From: Neocallimastix lanati (nom. inval.)
Lineage: Eukaryota; Neocallimastigomycota; Neocallimastigomycetes; Neocallimastigales; Neocallimastigaceae
DNA length: 25,000 nucleotides
NCBI GenBank assembly: GCA_016946835.1
Contig: JACVTC010000121.1
Coordinates: 1-25,000 of the forward strand
Direction of reading: 5' to 3'
Shown: positions 1-10,075 of the stretch, piece after piece
Numbering within the stretch: the stretch's first letter is position 1
Layout of the letters: every line of letters starts with the position of its first letter
Position numbers and translations under genes: made by a program
The notes under the pieces: model-generated
The model's input: the letters and a program-made list of their open reading frames with translations, nothing else
Databases searched by the model: none
Told to the model about the DNA's origin: nothing

Positions 1-3000
1 TTGACCATCAGTCTGCGGGTGATTAGCAGTAGAAAAAGAATGCTTAATATTTAAAAGAGAGCAAAGACGATTCCAAAAATCAGAGGTAAATTGAGAACCA
101 CGATCAGAAATAATAGAATCGGGGAAACCATGAAGTTTAAAAATATTAGCAATGAAAGAATCAGCAGCAATAGAAGCAGTAGGAAGACATCTAAATGGTA
201 TAAAATGAGCCATTTTAGTTAAGCGATCCACAACAACCATTATAGTGGTCATATCTTTGGATTTCGGAAGTTCAACAATAAAATCCATAGAGATAGCAGA
301 CCAGGCTCTATTTGGTGTAGAAAGTGGAGAAAGTAAACCATATGGCTTATGTCTTGGGATTTTGGATTTTGAACAAATTTCACAAGATTTAATAAACATT
401 TTAACATCTTTTTGTAATTTAGGCCACCAGAAATTACGAGAAATAAGTTCAATAGTTTTATTAATTCCAAAATGACCAGCAGAAATAGAGTCATGATGGA
501 GTTCTAAAACTCTTATTCTAATTTTATTGGGAACATAAATTAAATTTTCAAAAAGTAAATAACCATTTTTGTCAAGAGAAAATTTATCGATTTTACTAAA
601 AGGGGGATCTTTTGATTTATCATTTTTAAGAAATTCAGTTATTTTGCAATAGAATTCATCATTAGCTAGAGAATCATGAATAGAGGAGATTAAAGAATCA
701 TTCTTAAAACTACATGAATTAATAACGCATGAAATAGGACGAACACTAGCAAATAAATGATCACTACGTCTTGATAAAATATCTGGTTTACCTGACTTTT
801 TACCAGCTCTGTAAATTAGTTTAAAATCAAATCTAGATAAGAATTCATACCAACGAATTTGGCGTTGGGAAAGAAGTTCAGGTTTTCGAGGGAAAGTTAA
901 ATTCTTATGATCAGTATAAATAATAAACTGATGGCGAGCTCCTTCTAAGTAATGTCTCCATCCTTCCAATGCAACTTTAATAGCAAGAAGTTCTTTGTCA
1001 TAGATAGGGTAATTTCTTTGGGATTTAGTTAAGCTAGTAGAAATAAAAGCAATTGGATGCAAATGCCCATCAAATTCCTGAGAAAGAATTGCACCAACAG
1101 CAAAATTACTAGCATCAGTTTCAACAATGAATTGTTTGTTGCTATCAGGATGTTTCAAAATAGGAGCAGTAGTAAATAATTCTTTTAAAGTATCAAACGC
1201 TTTTTGTTGTTCAGAACTCCAATTAAAAGGAACATTTTTTCTAGTTAATTTGTGGAGAGGATTTGCAATTTTCGCAAAGTCTTTAATAAAAATTCTGTAA
1301 TAATTACAAAGTCCAATAAACGATTGAATTTCTTTAACGTTTGTAGGAACAGGCCAATCTAAAATTGCTTTAACTTTTTCTTTATCCATTTTAATTCCAT
1401 CTCTTGATAAAACATAACCAAGAAAGGTAGTTTCAGTTACATCAAATTCACACTTTTCTAATTTAACAACTAAATGATTCTCTAACAATTTTCTTAAAAC
1501 TTTCTTAACATGTACATGATGTTCTTCTAAAGTATTAGAATAAATTAAAATGTCATCAATGTAAGAGATTACAAAATCATCTAAGTAATCACTGAGAACA
1601 TCATTTATAAAATGTTGGAATGTAGCAGGGGCATTCTTAAGCCCAAAAGGCATAACGAGATATTCAAAGTGCCCGTATCTTGTACGAAAGGCAGTTTTGT
1701 ACTCGTCACCTTCTTTAATTCTTACTAAGTTATAAGCAGATTTTAAATCTAACTTAGTAAAATATTTAGCACCTTTAACTCTATCCAACAATTCACTAAT
1801 TAAAGGAAGTGGATAAGAGTTACGGATGGTCATTTCGTTCAATTTTCTATAATCAATAACTAGTCTATAAGTACCATCCTTTTTTCTAACAAATAAAATA
1901 GGTGCACCAGCAGGAGAAGAAGATTTCCTAATAAAACCCTTTTTTAAATTCTCTTCTAAATATTTCTTTAATTCTTCTCTCTCCGTTTCAGTTAAAGGGT
2001 ACAACGGACCATAAAATAGACTACAATTATCTTTTAATTTAATTTCACAATCATAATTACGATGCGGAGGTAACACATTACAATTATTTTCATTAAACAC
2101 TTCTTTAAACATCAAATAGATTTCAGGTACTTCGACCTTTTCACCATCTTTATTTAAATTATTATTTTCATCATTATATTTTTCAATTACATTTAATTTC
2201 TTACATTTACTAGATTCACAAATTTTCTTTAAAATCCTTAAACTATTAGTACTAATTTTACTATCACAATTCATAACAATAATATCATCACTATCGCTAA
2301 AGTTATCACTATCACTAATGCTATCACTAAAATTATCTAACATAAAAGTATCATTAATATCACTATCACTATCACTATTAATAAATTCAGTACAAGTTCT
2401 AATACGAGTTCGGCGGCCACGAATAGAAATTTCTTCTTCAGAATCAGATTCGGAATCGGAGTCAAAGAAAGATTTTCTTTTTCTTGAGTCTTCAATAATT
2501 TTATTTTCTTCCAAGTCGGTAGCAGATTCTTTTCCTTTGTTCTTTTTCTTGTTCTTGATCTTGTTCTTTCTTTTTCTTTTACCGTTATTACAGTGTCTAG
2601 CGCAAAATCCTGAGCCAAAGGAGATCTTCTTTGCGTCGTGGTAATTATAAGGCGAATGCTTCTCAATCCAAGGTAGACCTAAAATAATATCAACATCAGG
2701 AATTCTGAGTACATACAATTGAATGGTTTCTAAGTGATTTTTTAAACGTAAAATGCACTTCTCCGTTTCCTTTTTAACTGTTGATATTCCGTAACCAAGA
2801 CCAGTAACACGGAAAGGTTCTTCGATTTCTTTTGTTTTAATTCCAAAGGCTTTAGCGAATTCAGGATGGATAAAATTAAGATCAGAACCAGAATCGATCA
2901 GAACTCTTGCCTTTACTTCTTCTATATCGTTTGTTTTAATATAGAAATCAATGATATTACTTTTCTTTGTCAAAAGTGAGTTTTGTTCTTCCACGATTTT

Positions 3001-3921
3001 TCTAACTTTGACAATATCTTCTTGGCTGTTGATTCTTCTAATTCTTCTTAAACTACTTGAGGGTGTGGTAGCGGTGTTTTCTTGTTTACTGATAATCTTG
3101 ACTCCGGCAGGTTTCTTCTTATTTGGACAGTTAAAATAGCGATGACCTGGTTTTTTACAATAATAGCACAATCCTTTCCTTCTTTCTTCATCTCTTGAAT
3201 TCGAGTTTTCTTGATATAATTTCTGGTTAGAAGGGAAGTAACTTGTATTCGTTTGTCCTCTCTTAATTCTGTATAAATCTATTTCCATTGGGTCACTAGT
3301 AGACGCATGATTATTATTATTTATTTCCTTACGATGGTAATAATTATGATAGAAAAATTCATTTATTTCATGTCTCTTAGTTAAGCTTTCGATACTAAGG
3401 ACATCAGTGAAAAGTCTTCTTAAGTTGTTGGGATTTGGATTTACCACTGCAAGGTGCTCCCTCATCTTGTAGTGAAGTCCTTTTACAAACATATAAATCT
3501 TAGCAGAATCGTTAAAATCTGAATGTCTGCTGATTTTATTAAATTCATTTATATACTCACTAACATGACCAAATTTATGTTGTCGGATGCTGCATAATTT
3601 ACCGTTTGCGACAACTGTGCTCATGTCCTGCTCTCCAAATTGATTTCTTAATTCTTGAATAAAATCTTCATAAACATTGAGCAGGGGATCATTATTTCTT
3701 CGCAAGTTTGAGGCCCATATCAAGGGATCACCGACAAGATAAGAAATTATAAATCTGACCTTTGTATGGTCGTTATTGAAACCTTGTGGATTGGCTTCCA
3801 TAGCTATTTCAGCTCTTGTAAGGAAGCCATCAAAGTCCTTCTTGATTCCAGAAAATAGCGGTGGTTCGTTAACAATCTTTTGATTGTTACGGGGCAGAAC
3901 TTGATGATTCTCTTGATTCAT
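1..3921 (-). CDS. Ty3/gypsy retrotransposon Gag-Pol polyprotein (3' end outside window)
   Basis: This polyprotein encodes the capsid and enzymes for copy-and-paste transposition. I translated the minus strand from the ATG at 3921 and found 1307 codons without a stop up to base 1. In order: a Gag region; a zinc knuckle CX2CX4HX4C (C252, C255, H260, C265); an aspartic protease with D343-S-G; a basic then Ser/Asp-rich linker (about residues 446-547); reverse transcriptase with YIDD at 787; RNase H (ETDAS, YTDHK); and an integrase HHCC zinc site from about 1142, followed by catalytic Asp at about 1212 and 1273. The window ends in the TANHPQTDGQ stretch just before the expected catalytic Glu. The domain order PR-RT-RH-IN marks Ty3/gypsy rather than copia. 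The next in-frame stop upstream precedes any other ATG, which fixes the start. The open frame suggests a young, possibly active copy. Completeness of the 3' end cannot be judged. Confidence 0.95.
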   Translation of the reverse strand, partial: MNQENHQVLPRNNQKIVNEPPLFSGIKKDFDGFLTRAEIAMEANPQGFNNDHTKVRFIISYLVGDPLIWASNLRRNNDPLLNVYEDFIQELRNQFGEQDMSTVVANGKLCSIRQHKFGHVSEYINEFNKISRHSDFNDSAKIYMFVKGLHYKMREHLAVVNPNPNNLRRLFTDVLSIESLTKRHEINEFFYHNYYHRKEINNNNHASTSDPMEIDLYRIKRGQTNTSYFPSNQKLYQENSNSRDEERRKGLCYYCKKPGHRYFNCPNKKKPAGVKIISKQENTATTPSSSLRRIRRINSQEDIVKVRKIVEEQNSLLTKKSNIIDFYIKTNDIEEVKARVLIDSGSDLNFIHPEFAKAFGIKTKEIEEPFRVTGLGYGISTVKKETEKCILRLKNHLETIQLYVLRIPDVDIILGLPWIEKHSPYNYHDAKKISFGSGFCARHCNNGKRKRKNKIKNKKKNKGKESATDLEENKIIEDSRKRKSFFDSDSESDSEEEISIRGRRTRIRTCTEFINSDSDSDINDTFMLDNFSDSISDSDNFSDSDDIIVMNCDSKISTNSLRILKKICESSKCKKLNVIEKYNDENNNLNKDGEKVEVPEIYLMFKEVFNENNCNVLPPHRNYDCEIKLKDNCSLFYGPLYPLTETEREELKKYLEENLKKGFIRKSSSPAGAPILFVRKKDGTYRLVIDYRKLNEMTIRNSYPLPLISELLDRVKGAKYFTKLDLKSAYNLVRIKEGDEYKTAFRTRYGHFEYLVMPFGLKNAPATFQHFINDVLSDYLDDFVISYIDDILIYSNTLEEHHVHVKKVLRKLLENHLVVKLEKCEFDVTETTFLGYVLSRDGIKMDKEKVKAILDWPVPTNVKEIQSFIGLCNYYRIFIKDFAKIANPLHKLTRKNVPFNWSSEQQKAFDTLKELFTTAPILKHPDSNKQFIVETDASNFAVGAILSQEFDGHLHPIAFISTSLTKSQRNYPIYDKELLAIKVALEGWRHYLEGARHQFIIYTDHKNLTFPRKPELLSQRQIRWYEFLSRFDFKLIYRAGKKSGKPDILSRRSDHLFASVRPISCVINSCSFKNDSLISSIHDSLANDEFYCKITEFLKNDKSKDPPFSKIDKFSLDKNGYLLFENLIYVPNKIRIRVLELHHDSISAGHFGINKTIELISRNFWWPKLQKDVKMFIKSCEICSKSKIPRHKPYGLLSPLSTPNRAWSAISMDFIVELPKSKDMTTIMVVVDRLTKMAHFIPFRCLPTASIAADSFIANIFKLHGFPDSIISDRGSQFTSDFWNRLCSLLNIKHSFSTANHPQTDGQ

Positions 3922-4510
3922 TTCTTGCAGGTTAAGGTCTTCGAATCTTCTTATTAGGTTGTTAAATCCCTCCAATTTGATTATTTTAAATTGACTTAAA
4001 TTTTTTGCAATTTCTTTAACAAAAATATCAAACAAATAAATATTTCAAACTATAACGTTTTTTCATCTAGTCGATCTAGCTCTATCCTTTGAAGCGGTGC
4101 TGTCGAGTAAACGAAACGTTATAAATTAAAATATTAAAGGTTTATGGTTTTTCGAATCTTGTTCTAAGACGTGTAATTGTAATTTCGGTAGCAATATTAT
4201 AGAGCTGGTGGCAATATTCTGAAACTGGTAGCAATAATCTAAAACTGGTAGCAATAATCTAAAACTGGTAGCAATAATCTAAAACTGGTAGCAATATCCT
4301 TAACTGGTAGCAGTATCCTAAAACTGGTAGTAATTCCCTTAGACTGGTAGTATTCCAAAAGCGTTGGTGTCAAAAGTAGGTAGTTAAAATTCCCTGGTAA
4401 AATCTCTGGTAAAAAAAATATTTTGAATCAAGCCACACACAAGCCACTGTTAACGTATCACGTGTTATAATCTTGACTTATAACGTATTTTATTGAGAGA
4501 AAAAGGTAAT
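3922..4510 (-). promoter_or_regulatory. Leader and probable 5' LTR region of the minus-strand Ty3/gypsy element
   Basis: This stretch lies directly upstream of the Gag start and must hold the leader, and perhaps part of the 5' LTR. It contains a 20-bp tandem repeat (4187-4356), a 10-bp inverted repeat TATAACGTTT/AAACGTTATA (4051-4060 and 4114-4123) and a 7-bp inverted repeat GTTATAA/TTATAAC with a 7-nt spacer (4464-4484). A less AT-rich stretch lies at about 4070-4115. I could not fix the LTR borders or a convincing primer-binding site, because the other LTR lies outside the window. Confidence 0.45.
4187..4356. repeat. 20-bp minisatellite, about nine copies
   Basis: Consecutive units begin GGTAGCAATAATCTAAAACT. 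Three copies are identical in the middle (from about 4227), and copies diverge toward both edges (GGTGGCAATATTCTGAAACT; GGTAGTAATTCCCTTAGACT). One unit is a base shorter. There are no unique spacers between units. The array lies in the leader of the minus-strand retrotransposon, so its transcript would carry the complement. Confidence 0.9.
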
Positions 4511-5264
4511 TGTTATTATAAAGTTTTGATTTAAAAAATAGATTATAAGTCAAAAATTATAATAACACTAAATAACACAAAAATGTTTTATAAACAAATA
4601 AGTTTTATTATATTTAGATTTTAAAATAATCTTTATTAATTATTAGTGTTATTAACAATAAATCGTTAATAACAATTACATCGATTAAAATACATGAAAT
4701 TTGGTTAACTATTTATATTTTTATCTTATTACATTTAGAATATATAATTCCTATTGAATTATATTATCTAACTATTTATTTAAAAACAATACTAACCTAA
4801 ACTAATAATAAATAATTAACTATTACTAAATAAAGAAAATTATAATTAATAACTAAAATAAATATAAACAATTTCAATCGAGCTCATTTATTATTTATTT
4901 ATTATTTAAATATTATTAATAAATTCTTATTATATTTTCTATTTAAAATTAATATAAAAGTTGTCATAATTATTTAAGATGATTTTAGCATAAAATGCCG
5001 CAAGTTTCAACATGACTAATTGCATAGTTTCATGTTGTTAATTTATCTTGTAAAAAACCTTAACTCTTATTATTTAAATTAAATTACATAAAAAGAAATG
5101 ATTTTCAATTACTAGTTTCACAAGAGAAATTTTTAATTTATTAATATGATTGGGAAGAAGTCGAAGTTTTGTTTAAAATTATTTGCAATAATTTTATACA
5201 CGTGATTTTTAATAGATTTATTTCAATTTTACTTAAATTTATGATTAAATTTAATTAAAATTTA
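4511..5264. other. AT-rich spacer between two divergent retroelements
   Basis: I see no coding potential here. It holds small palindromes: GTTATTAAC/GTTAATAAC with an 8-nt spacer near 4649-4674, and CAACATGA/TCATGTTG at 5008-5015 and 5030-5037. The missing first part of the plus-strand pol is not recognisable in any frame that I read. Confidence 0.6.
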
Positions 5265-5287
5265 TAAAGATATTAATAATATCTTTA
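5265..5287. repeat. Perfect 10-bp palindrome at the pol truncation point
   Basis: TAAAGATATT (5265-5274), loop AAT, then AATATCTTTA (5278-5287). Recognisable RT sequence (FVYVFIDDVLIYSK) begins immediately after it. Confidence 0.85.
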
Positions 5288-7333
5288 CAATTTGTTTACG
5301 TATTTATTGATGATGTTTTGATCTATTCAAAAAGTATCGAAGAACATTTAATTCATATTAAACAAGTATTAGAAGTATTTAAAGAAAACAAGTTAAAAAT
5401 TAATATTGAAAAGTGCCATTTTCTTCAAACTGAAGTTGATGTATTAGGTCACAAACTTACTACTAAAGGATTAAGTCCCATGGAAAGTAAAATAACAGCT
5501 ATTAAGAAGTGGGAAGCCCCTTCATCAATTCATGAATTAAGATCATTTCTAGCAGCAGTAGGATATTATCGTGACTTTATTCCTAAATATGCTCAAATTA
5601 CCTCACCTTTATGTAAATTATTGAAAAAGAATACTAAATATGAATGGAATAAAGAACAACAAGAAAGCTTTGAACTCCTAAAAGAAAAATTAATCAATGC
5701 ACCTATCCTAAAATTTCCGTCATTTGACAAACCTTTTATCATTAGAACTGATGCTTCGTATAATGGAATTGGTGGAGTTCTTTTACAAAAAGAAGAAGAA
5801 ACCGATAAGGAGCATCCAATACATTTTATAAGTAGAAGTTTGAAGAAAGCTGAAAAGAATTATGGTATCACAGATTTGGAAGGAACCGCTTTGTTTTACT
5901 GTATGACTAAATTTAAATCTTATATTGAAGGAAATCCATTACCTACAACTATTTACACAGATCATAAACCATTAGTTGGTTTATTTAAGAATAAAGAACC
6001 TTTGAATGCAAGGCAAACAAGATGGTGTCTAACCGCTAGTATGCTTGGAATTAATATAAAATATGAATCAGGCAAAAAGAATGTGTTAGCTGATGCTCTT
6101 TCAAGAATGAAAAGTAAGGAAGAGAGAAAGATATTATTAACAAAAATTACTAATGGAAATAATGAAGAATTATTATCTAAAGTTATAAAGGAATTTATTA
6201 ATGAAAAGTTTACTGTTATTGATGGTGAAGATTACTTTATCGACAATGGAAATTATAGAAAATTAATAACGGACGAAAATGAAAGGTTTAAATTAATTTT
6301 AGAAGCTCATAATATTGGCCACGAAGGATATTACAAAACATATCAAAGACTTAAGAAAAACTTTTATTGGAATCATATGATTAAAGATATCAAAAGAATT
6401 GTTAGTAATTGTGAAAAATGCCAGTTAAATCGTCCTCAACCATATCCAGAACCAACCGAAAACCATCCAACTAAAGTAGAGGGTCCTTTTGTGCATTTAG
6501 GATTAGATATTATAGGACCGTTACCAAAAACAAGAAATAATAATCAATATATTATAGTAACTGTTGATTACTTTACCAAATGGGTTGAAGCCGAACCCAC
6601 TGAAAACATAACTTCCTCTGATATAATTAAATTTTTAATAAATGTTTTTGCAAGACATGGTGTGCCTCAAGTTATTACCACCGATAATGGAGCCCAATTC
6701 ACCTCTGACATTACAAAAATCTTTCTTGACCTTTACGACGTTTATGTAAAATTCATAGCTACTTATCACCCTGAATCCAATGGTCTCACTGAAAACCGAA
6801 ATAAAGAAATTGGAAAATTACTTCGTTTATTAGGAAGGAAAAATCAAGATTGGGATGAAGTTTTACCTTCTGCTTTATGGGCACTTCGAACTACCAAAAA
6901 TACAGCTACTGGACATTCTAGTTTTGAATTAGTATATGGAAGAGAAGACCAACAGCCGTATGATATAGCCATAAGAACAATTGAAAATGCAGGTAAATCA
7001 TATGATGAAATTTTAATGGAAAAATTTGTTCGTCATTATCAATGGACTAGAGAAGCATGCGAAAATGTGAAGAATGCTAACAAGTATTGGGCAATAAGAC
7101 GAGAAGAACAAATAAGTATGAAAAAAGGAAAAGAATTAAAGGCTGGTGATCTTGTTCTTGTTAGAAACTTTAGCCGCACTAAGCTAGAACCATATTACAA
7201 TGGACCATTTAAAATTTTAAAAATTCAATTCAACACAGCAACCCTAATCGATCAGAAGACTGGAAAGCAACTCGATAGGAATGTTCACTTTAAAAATTTA
7301 GTAAAGTTTAACTCCGCTTACAGAGAAGCTTGA
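5288..7333 (+). CDS. Ty3/gypsy Pol fragment: RT C-terminus, RNase H, integrase (5' truncated)
   Basis: This is the 3' part of a retrotransposon Pol; Gag, protease and the RT fingers and palm start are missing. The frame is readable from about 5288. It starts at the RT catalytic box FVYVFIDDVLIYSK and runs uninterrupted to TGA at 7331-7333. Numbered from the TTG at 5318 as residue 1, the RNase H acidic set is D145, E188, D214, D259. The integrase zinc site is H331, H335, C365, C368, and the integrase DDE triad is D397, D456 (TTDNGAQF) and E492 (SNGLTENRNK). A C-terminal domain ends at HFKNLVKFNS. It belongs to a different lineage from the minus-strand element, with visibly different motifs throughout. 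No natural start codon exists, so I call it a truncated remnant, although 670 codons remain open. A spliced or misassembled 5' part is possible but less likely. Confidence 0.93.
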   Translation, partial: QFVYVFIDDVLIYSKSIEEHLIHIKQVLEVFKENKLKINIEKCHFLQTEVDVLGHKLTTKGLSPMESKITAIKKWEAPSSIHELRSFLAAVGYYRDFIPKYAQITSPLCKLLKKNTKYEWNKEQQESFELLKEKLINAPILKFPSFDKPFIIRTDASYNGIGGVLLQKEEETDKEHPIHFISRSLKKAEKNYGITDLEGTALFYCMTKFKSYIEGNPLPTTIYTDHKPLVGLFKNKEPLNARQTRWCLTASMLGINIKYESGKKNVLADALSRMKSKEERKILLTKITNGNNEELLSKVIKEFINEKFTVIDGEDYFIDNGNYRKLITDENERFKLILEAHNIGHEGYYKTYQRLKKNFYWNHMIKDIKRIVSNCEKCQLNRPQPYPEPTENHPTKVEGPFVHLGLDIIGPLPKTRNNNQYIIVTVDYFTKWVEAEPTENITSSDIIKFLINVFARHGVPQVITTDNGAQFTSDITKIFLDLYDVYVKFIATYHPESNGLTENRNKEIGKLLRLLGRKNQDWDEVLPSALWALRTTKNTATGHSSFELVYGREDQQPYDIAIRTIENAGKSYDEILMEKFVRHYQWTREACENVKNANKYWAIRREEQISMKKGKELKAGDLVLVRNFSRTKLEPYYNGPFKILKIQFNTATLIDQKTGKQLDRNVHFKNLVKFNSAYREA

Positions 7334-7840
7334 GTCTTCGTCGGGGCATCTTGATAAGAATGTACTAAATAATGCATTCTTAATTAAATCTACGATTTAT
7401 TTCTAATACATTATGTGTACATTATTATTTTTGTACTTTAATAAATTTTTAAATCCAAAGATCAAAAATTAAATCAAAAATTATATTAAACTTTATATTT
7501 TTATATTAAATCTTATATTAATAGTAATATTTTTATATATTTAAAACTAATATTAGCAATATTAATAATAAATCTTATTTTTTTATATTTTTATATTAAT
7601 AATGAAAATTTGTATTAATAATATTTTTTATATATTGATAATTAAAAATTTATATATTATATTTTAACTTTTATTATAAAATTTTATATCGAAATGTTTT
7701 ATTTTATATTGAAAAATATTTTATTTTATTAAAAACCTTTATATTAGAATAGTATTTTTATTTTTATTTGAATATTTTAACAGATTGTAATAAAATTTAT
7801 AGCCAATTAAATAAATTCTTATTAGTAATATTTTAGATAT

Positions 7841-7884
<44 letters not shown>

Positions 7885-8190
7885 TTTTATTAATATTATA
7901 AATGTATTTTATTTATATTGTTATAATTAAATTTTATATAATTGATTATAAAATTCAATTTAAATTTAATAGTTTTTATAAAAAAAAAAAAAAATAAATA
8001 AAATGTAATTTAGTGGCAAGAACAACTTTTATGCCTTGAAAAAAGGATAAATAGTTGTAAATTTTGCTACAAATTTTTAAAAATCATCGAATCAAATCAA
8101 ATAAATTTAATAAAATAAATAAATAAAATAATAAATAAATAAATAAAATTTGTGTTTCTTACTTTATTTTTATTTAATTCTCTAAAACCT
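7334..8190. other. 3' flank of the Pol fragment, AT-rich
   Basis: No gene is visible. A short G-run (GTCGGGG) follows the stop and may be the polypurine-tract area, but no 3' LTR border can be fixed. A run of about 35 A lies at 7848-7882, preceded by T, and a second A-run lies near 7980. At 8013-8075 a nested inverted repeat surrounds the TATA-like GGATAAATAG (8045-8054). Its outer arms are GTGGCAA and TTGCTAC (one mismatch), and its inner arms are ACAACT and AGTTGT. This could be the core of a decayed LTR. Confidence 0.4.
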
Positions 8191-8202
8191 TAACAATTCG
8201 TG

Positions 8203-8250
8203 GTAAAGAATGAATTAATAACCTTTATTTTATTATTAATAATTCTTTAC
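8203..8250. repeat. Imperfect inverted repeat next to an ATTCGTGGTA motif
   Basis: GTAAAGAATGAATTAATAA (8203-8221) pairs with TTATTAATAATTCTTTAC (8233-8250) with one indel or mismatch region. It follows ATTCGTGGTA (8196-8205), which recurs at about 9210. Confidence 0.65.
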
Positions 8251-8439
8251 TAAATTGTACTTTCCTATATTCTTCATAACCTAAACCTCATTGTAAATTT
8301 AATTTATTTTGATATAAATTAATTTTAACTTGTAAATAATGTAAATAAATTTTAATTAATTACTTTATTGTTATATTATTAAATATATGTATATATTAAA
8401 ATACAATTGTAAATATTAAAATTATACTTTTAAGATACT

Positions 8440-8720
8440 AAATTATTAAAACTATTAATTAAATATTATTATAAAAATTATTATAAAATTATTAAAATTA
8501 TTAATTAAATATTATTCAATTATTATAAATTATTAATATTATAAAATTATTAAAATTATTAAATATTATTATAAAAATTTATATATTATAACTATTAAAT
8601 ATTATTATAAAATTATTAAGATTATTAATTAAATTTATTATTAAAAATTATTATTAAAAATTATTACTTATTATAAAAATTATTATTTAAATATTATCAA
8701 ATTTATTAATTAAATATTAT
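8440..8720. repeat. Degenerate AT-only tandem repeat
   Basis: Loosely repeated blocks of the type ATTAAATATTATTATAAAAT and AAATTATTAAAATTATT recur with variable length. No coding frame is present. The copies are too degenerate for me to give a fixed period. Confidence 0.55.
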
Positions 8721-9134
8721 AAAAATTTTATTTTATTTTGAAAATAATTACAAGTATTATTTAAAATAATTAAAGATTATTAAATTTATTATATTAATCT
8801 TTAAAAACAATTTATTTAACTTAAAAATATCAAAGAAAATAGTAAAAACTATTTTCTATATATTTATTTTATAATTATTTTTAATTAAATTATATTTGAA
8901 TATTATATTATTATATTTATAAAAATTAAAACAAAAATGAATTATTGATATAAAATTAATTCAATAATTCTATAAAATTACTTAAATTATAAACAAATAA
9001 TTATACCTTAAATTCAAAAAAAATTATAAATATTGTAAATATTTCTTAAAAATTAAATATGTGTACTTTAAATAATAAAATTTTATATTAATAAAAAAAA
9101 ATAAATAACTTTTAATAAAGAATTATTTTTTTTA

Positions 9135-9232
9135 TTTAAAATCAAAGCAGGGTAATACCCGTCCCCCCCTGCTTGATTTTAAATATCTAAGTGTCAACCC
9201 CGAGTCTACCATTCGTGGTACGGTGCCGAATT
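9135..9232. repeat. Hairpin in a small GC-richer island
   Basis: ATTTAAAATCAAAGCAGGG (from 9135) pairs with CCCTGCTTGATTTTAAAT (9167-9184) with one unpaired A. The loop is C-rich (TAATACCCGTCCCCC). A second small stem, TACCA-TTCG-TGGTA, lies at about 9207-9220. The sequence up to 9232 is clearly less AT-rich than its surroundings. It may be an LTR end or leader remnant; no gene is supported. Confidence 0.6.
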
Positions 9233-10075
9233 AAAAATATAATTTTAATATAAATAGTAAAGTTAAATAGGAAATAATTATAAAATAATTATATATAATA
9301 ATATTAATTAAATTTAAAATAATATAAAAAAAATATTAGTAAAGATAGTAAAGATAATATATAAATTGAACCAATAGGATTTAATAAAAATAAATATATA
9401 AATATGAAAGAAAAATGATTTTTTTTAGACAGACGTAGTTTAATTAGTTTAGAATTAGGAATTTATAAATCTAAGTCAGAGATACTTAGAAAATAATTAT
9501 TTTAGTTAAATTTAAAATAAATACTTATTAAAGTTAAGGTTTAATTATTCAAGGGAATAGATTAAAATAACTAATAAGTATTTAAAAATAATTAATGTAA
9601 AAAAAATATATATATATATTTTAATAAAACAAAACGACAACAAATATTCTTTTATCTTTTTCTTATTATTTTTATTTAATCTTTTTGTGTGATAATTATT
9701 ATAATTCTTTTATTAGAATATATAATTTTATAATAAAACTTGCATTCACGAACCACCCGATACAATATAAAAATTATTCGTATCATTCGTTTGTAAGAAT
9801 CTATAATTATTTTTAACAAAATAATTATATTTTCTTAGTTAGGTTATAATTAATATAACTTTTATTTAACTCATATTTCATTTATACAATTAATTATAAT
9901 TAATAATTTATTTAATTATATATTAAAATTTTATTTAGTTTAATATTAAAAATTTATTTAATCAAATAATTTTTATACATTTAAAATAATATTAAATTTA
10001 TTTAATTATTCACTTAATTATTAAATTTATTAGTTTTAGTTTTCTCTCACTTATTAAATCATAAACTAAAACACT
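9233..10075. other. AT-rich non-coding stretch
   Basis: I see no gene, RNA or clear repeat. One less AT-rich patch lies at about 9742-9765 (ATTCACGAACCACCCGATAC). Confidence 0.5.

Noticed and set aside
245-494. Short open frames opposite to and out of frame with the integrase
   Set aside because: They overlap the well-supported integrase coding frame and resemble no protein that I know.
2318-2666. Open frames of about 108 codons on both strands over the Ser/Asp-rich linker
   Set aside because: They are out-of-frame shadows of the polyprotein, with low-complexity translations that follow from the repetitive codons.
4187-4356. Regular 20-bp repeats as a possible CRISPR-like array
   Set aside because: Units are directly adjacent without unique spacers, and the setting is a eukaryotic retrotransposon leader.
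4187-4356. TGGTAGCA in the repeats as a tRNA primer-binding site
   Set aside because: It occurs in every unit and on the strand opposite to the element's direction of transcription.
7848-7882. Long A run as the poly(A) tail of a non-LTR retrotransposon or processed pseudogene
   Set aside because: No coding remnant of such an element lies upstream. The nearby pol is Ty3/gypsy, which does not insert with a poly(A) tail, and similar homopolymers are scattered through the window.
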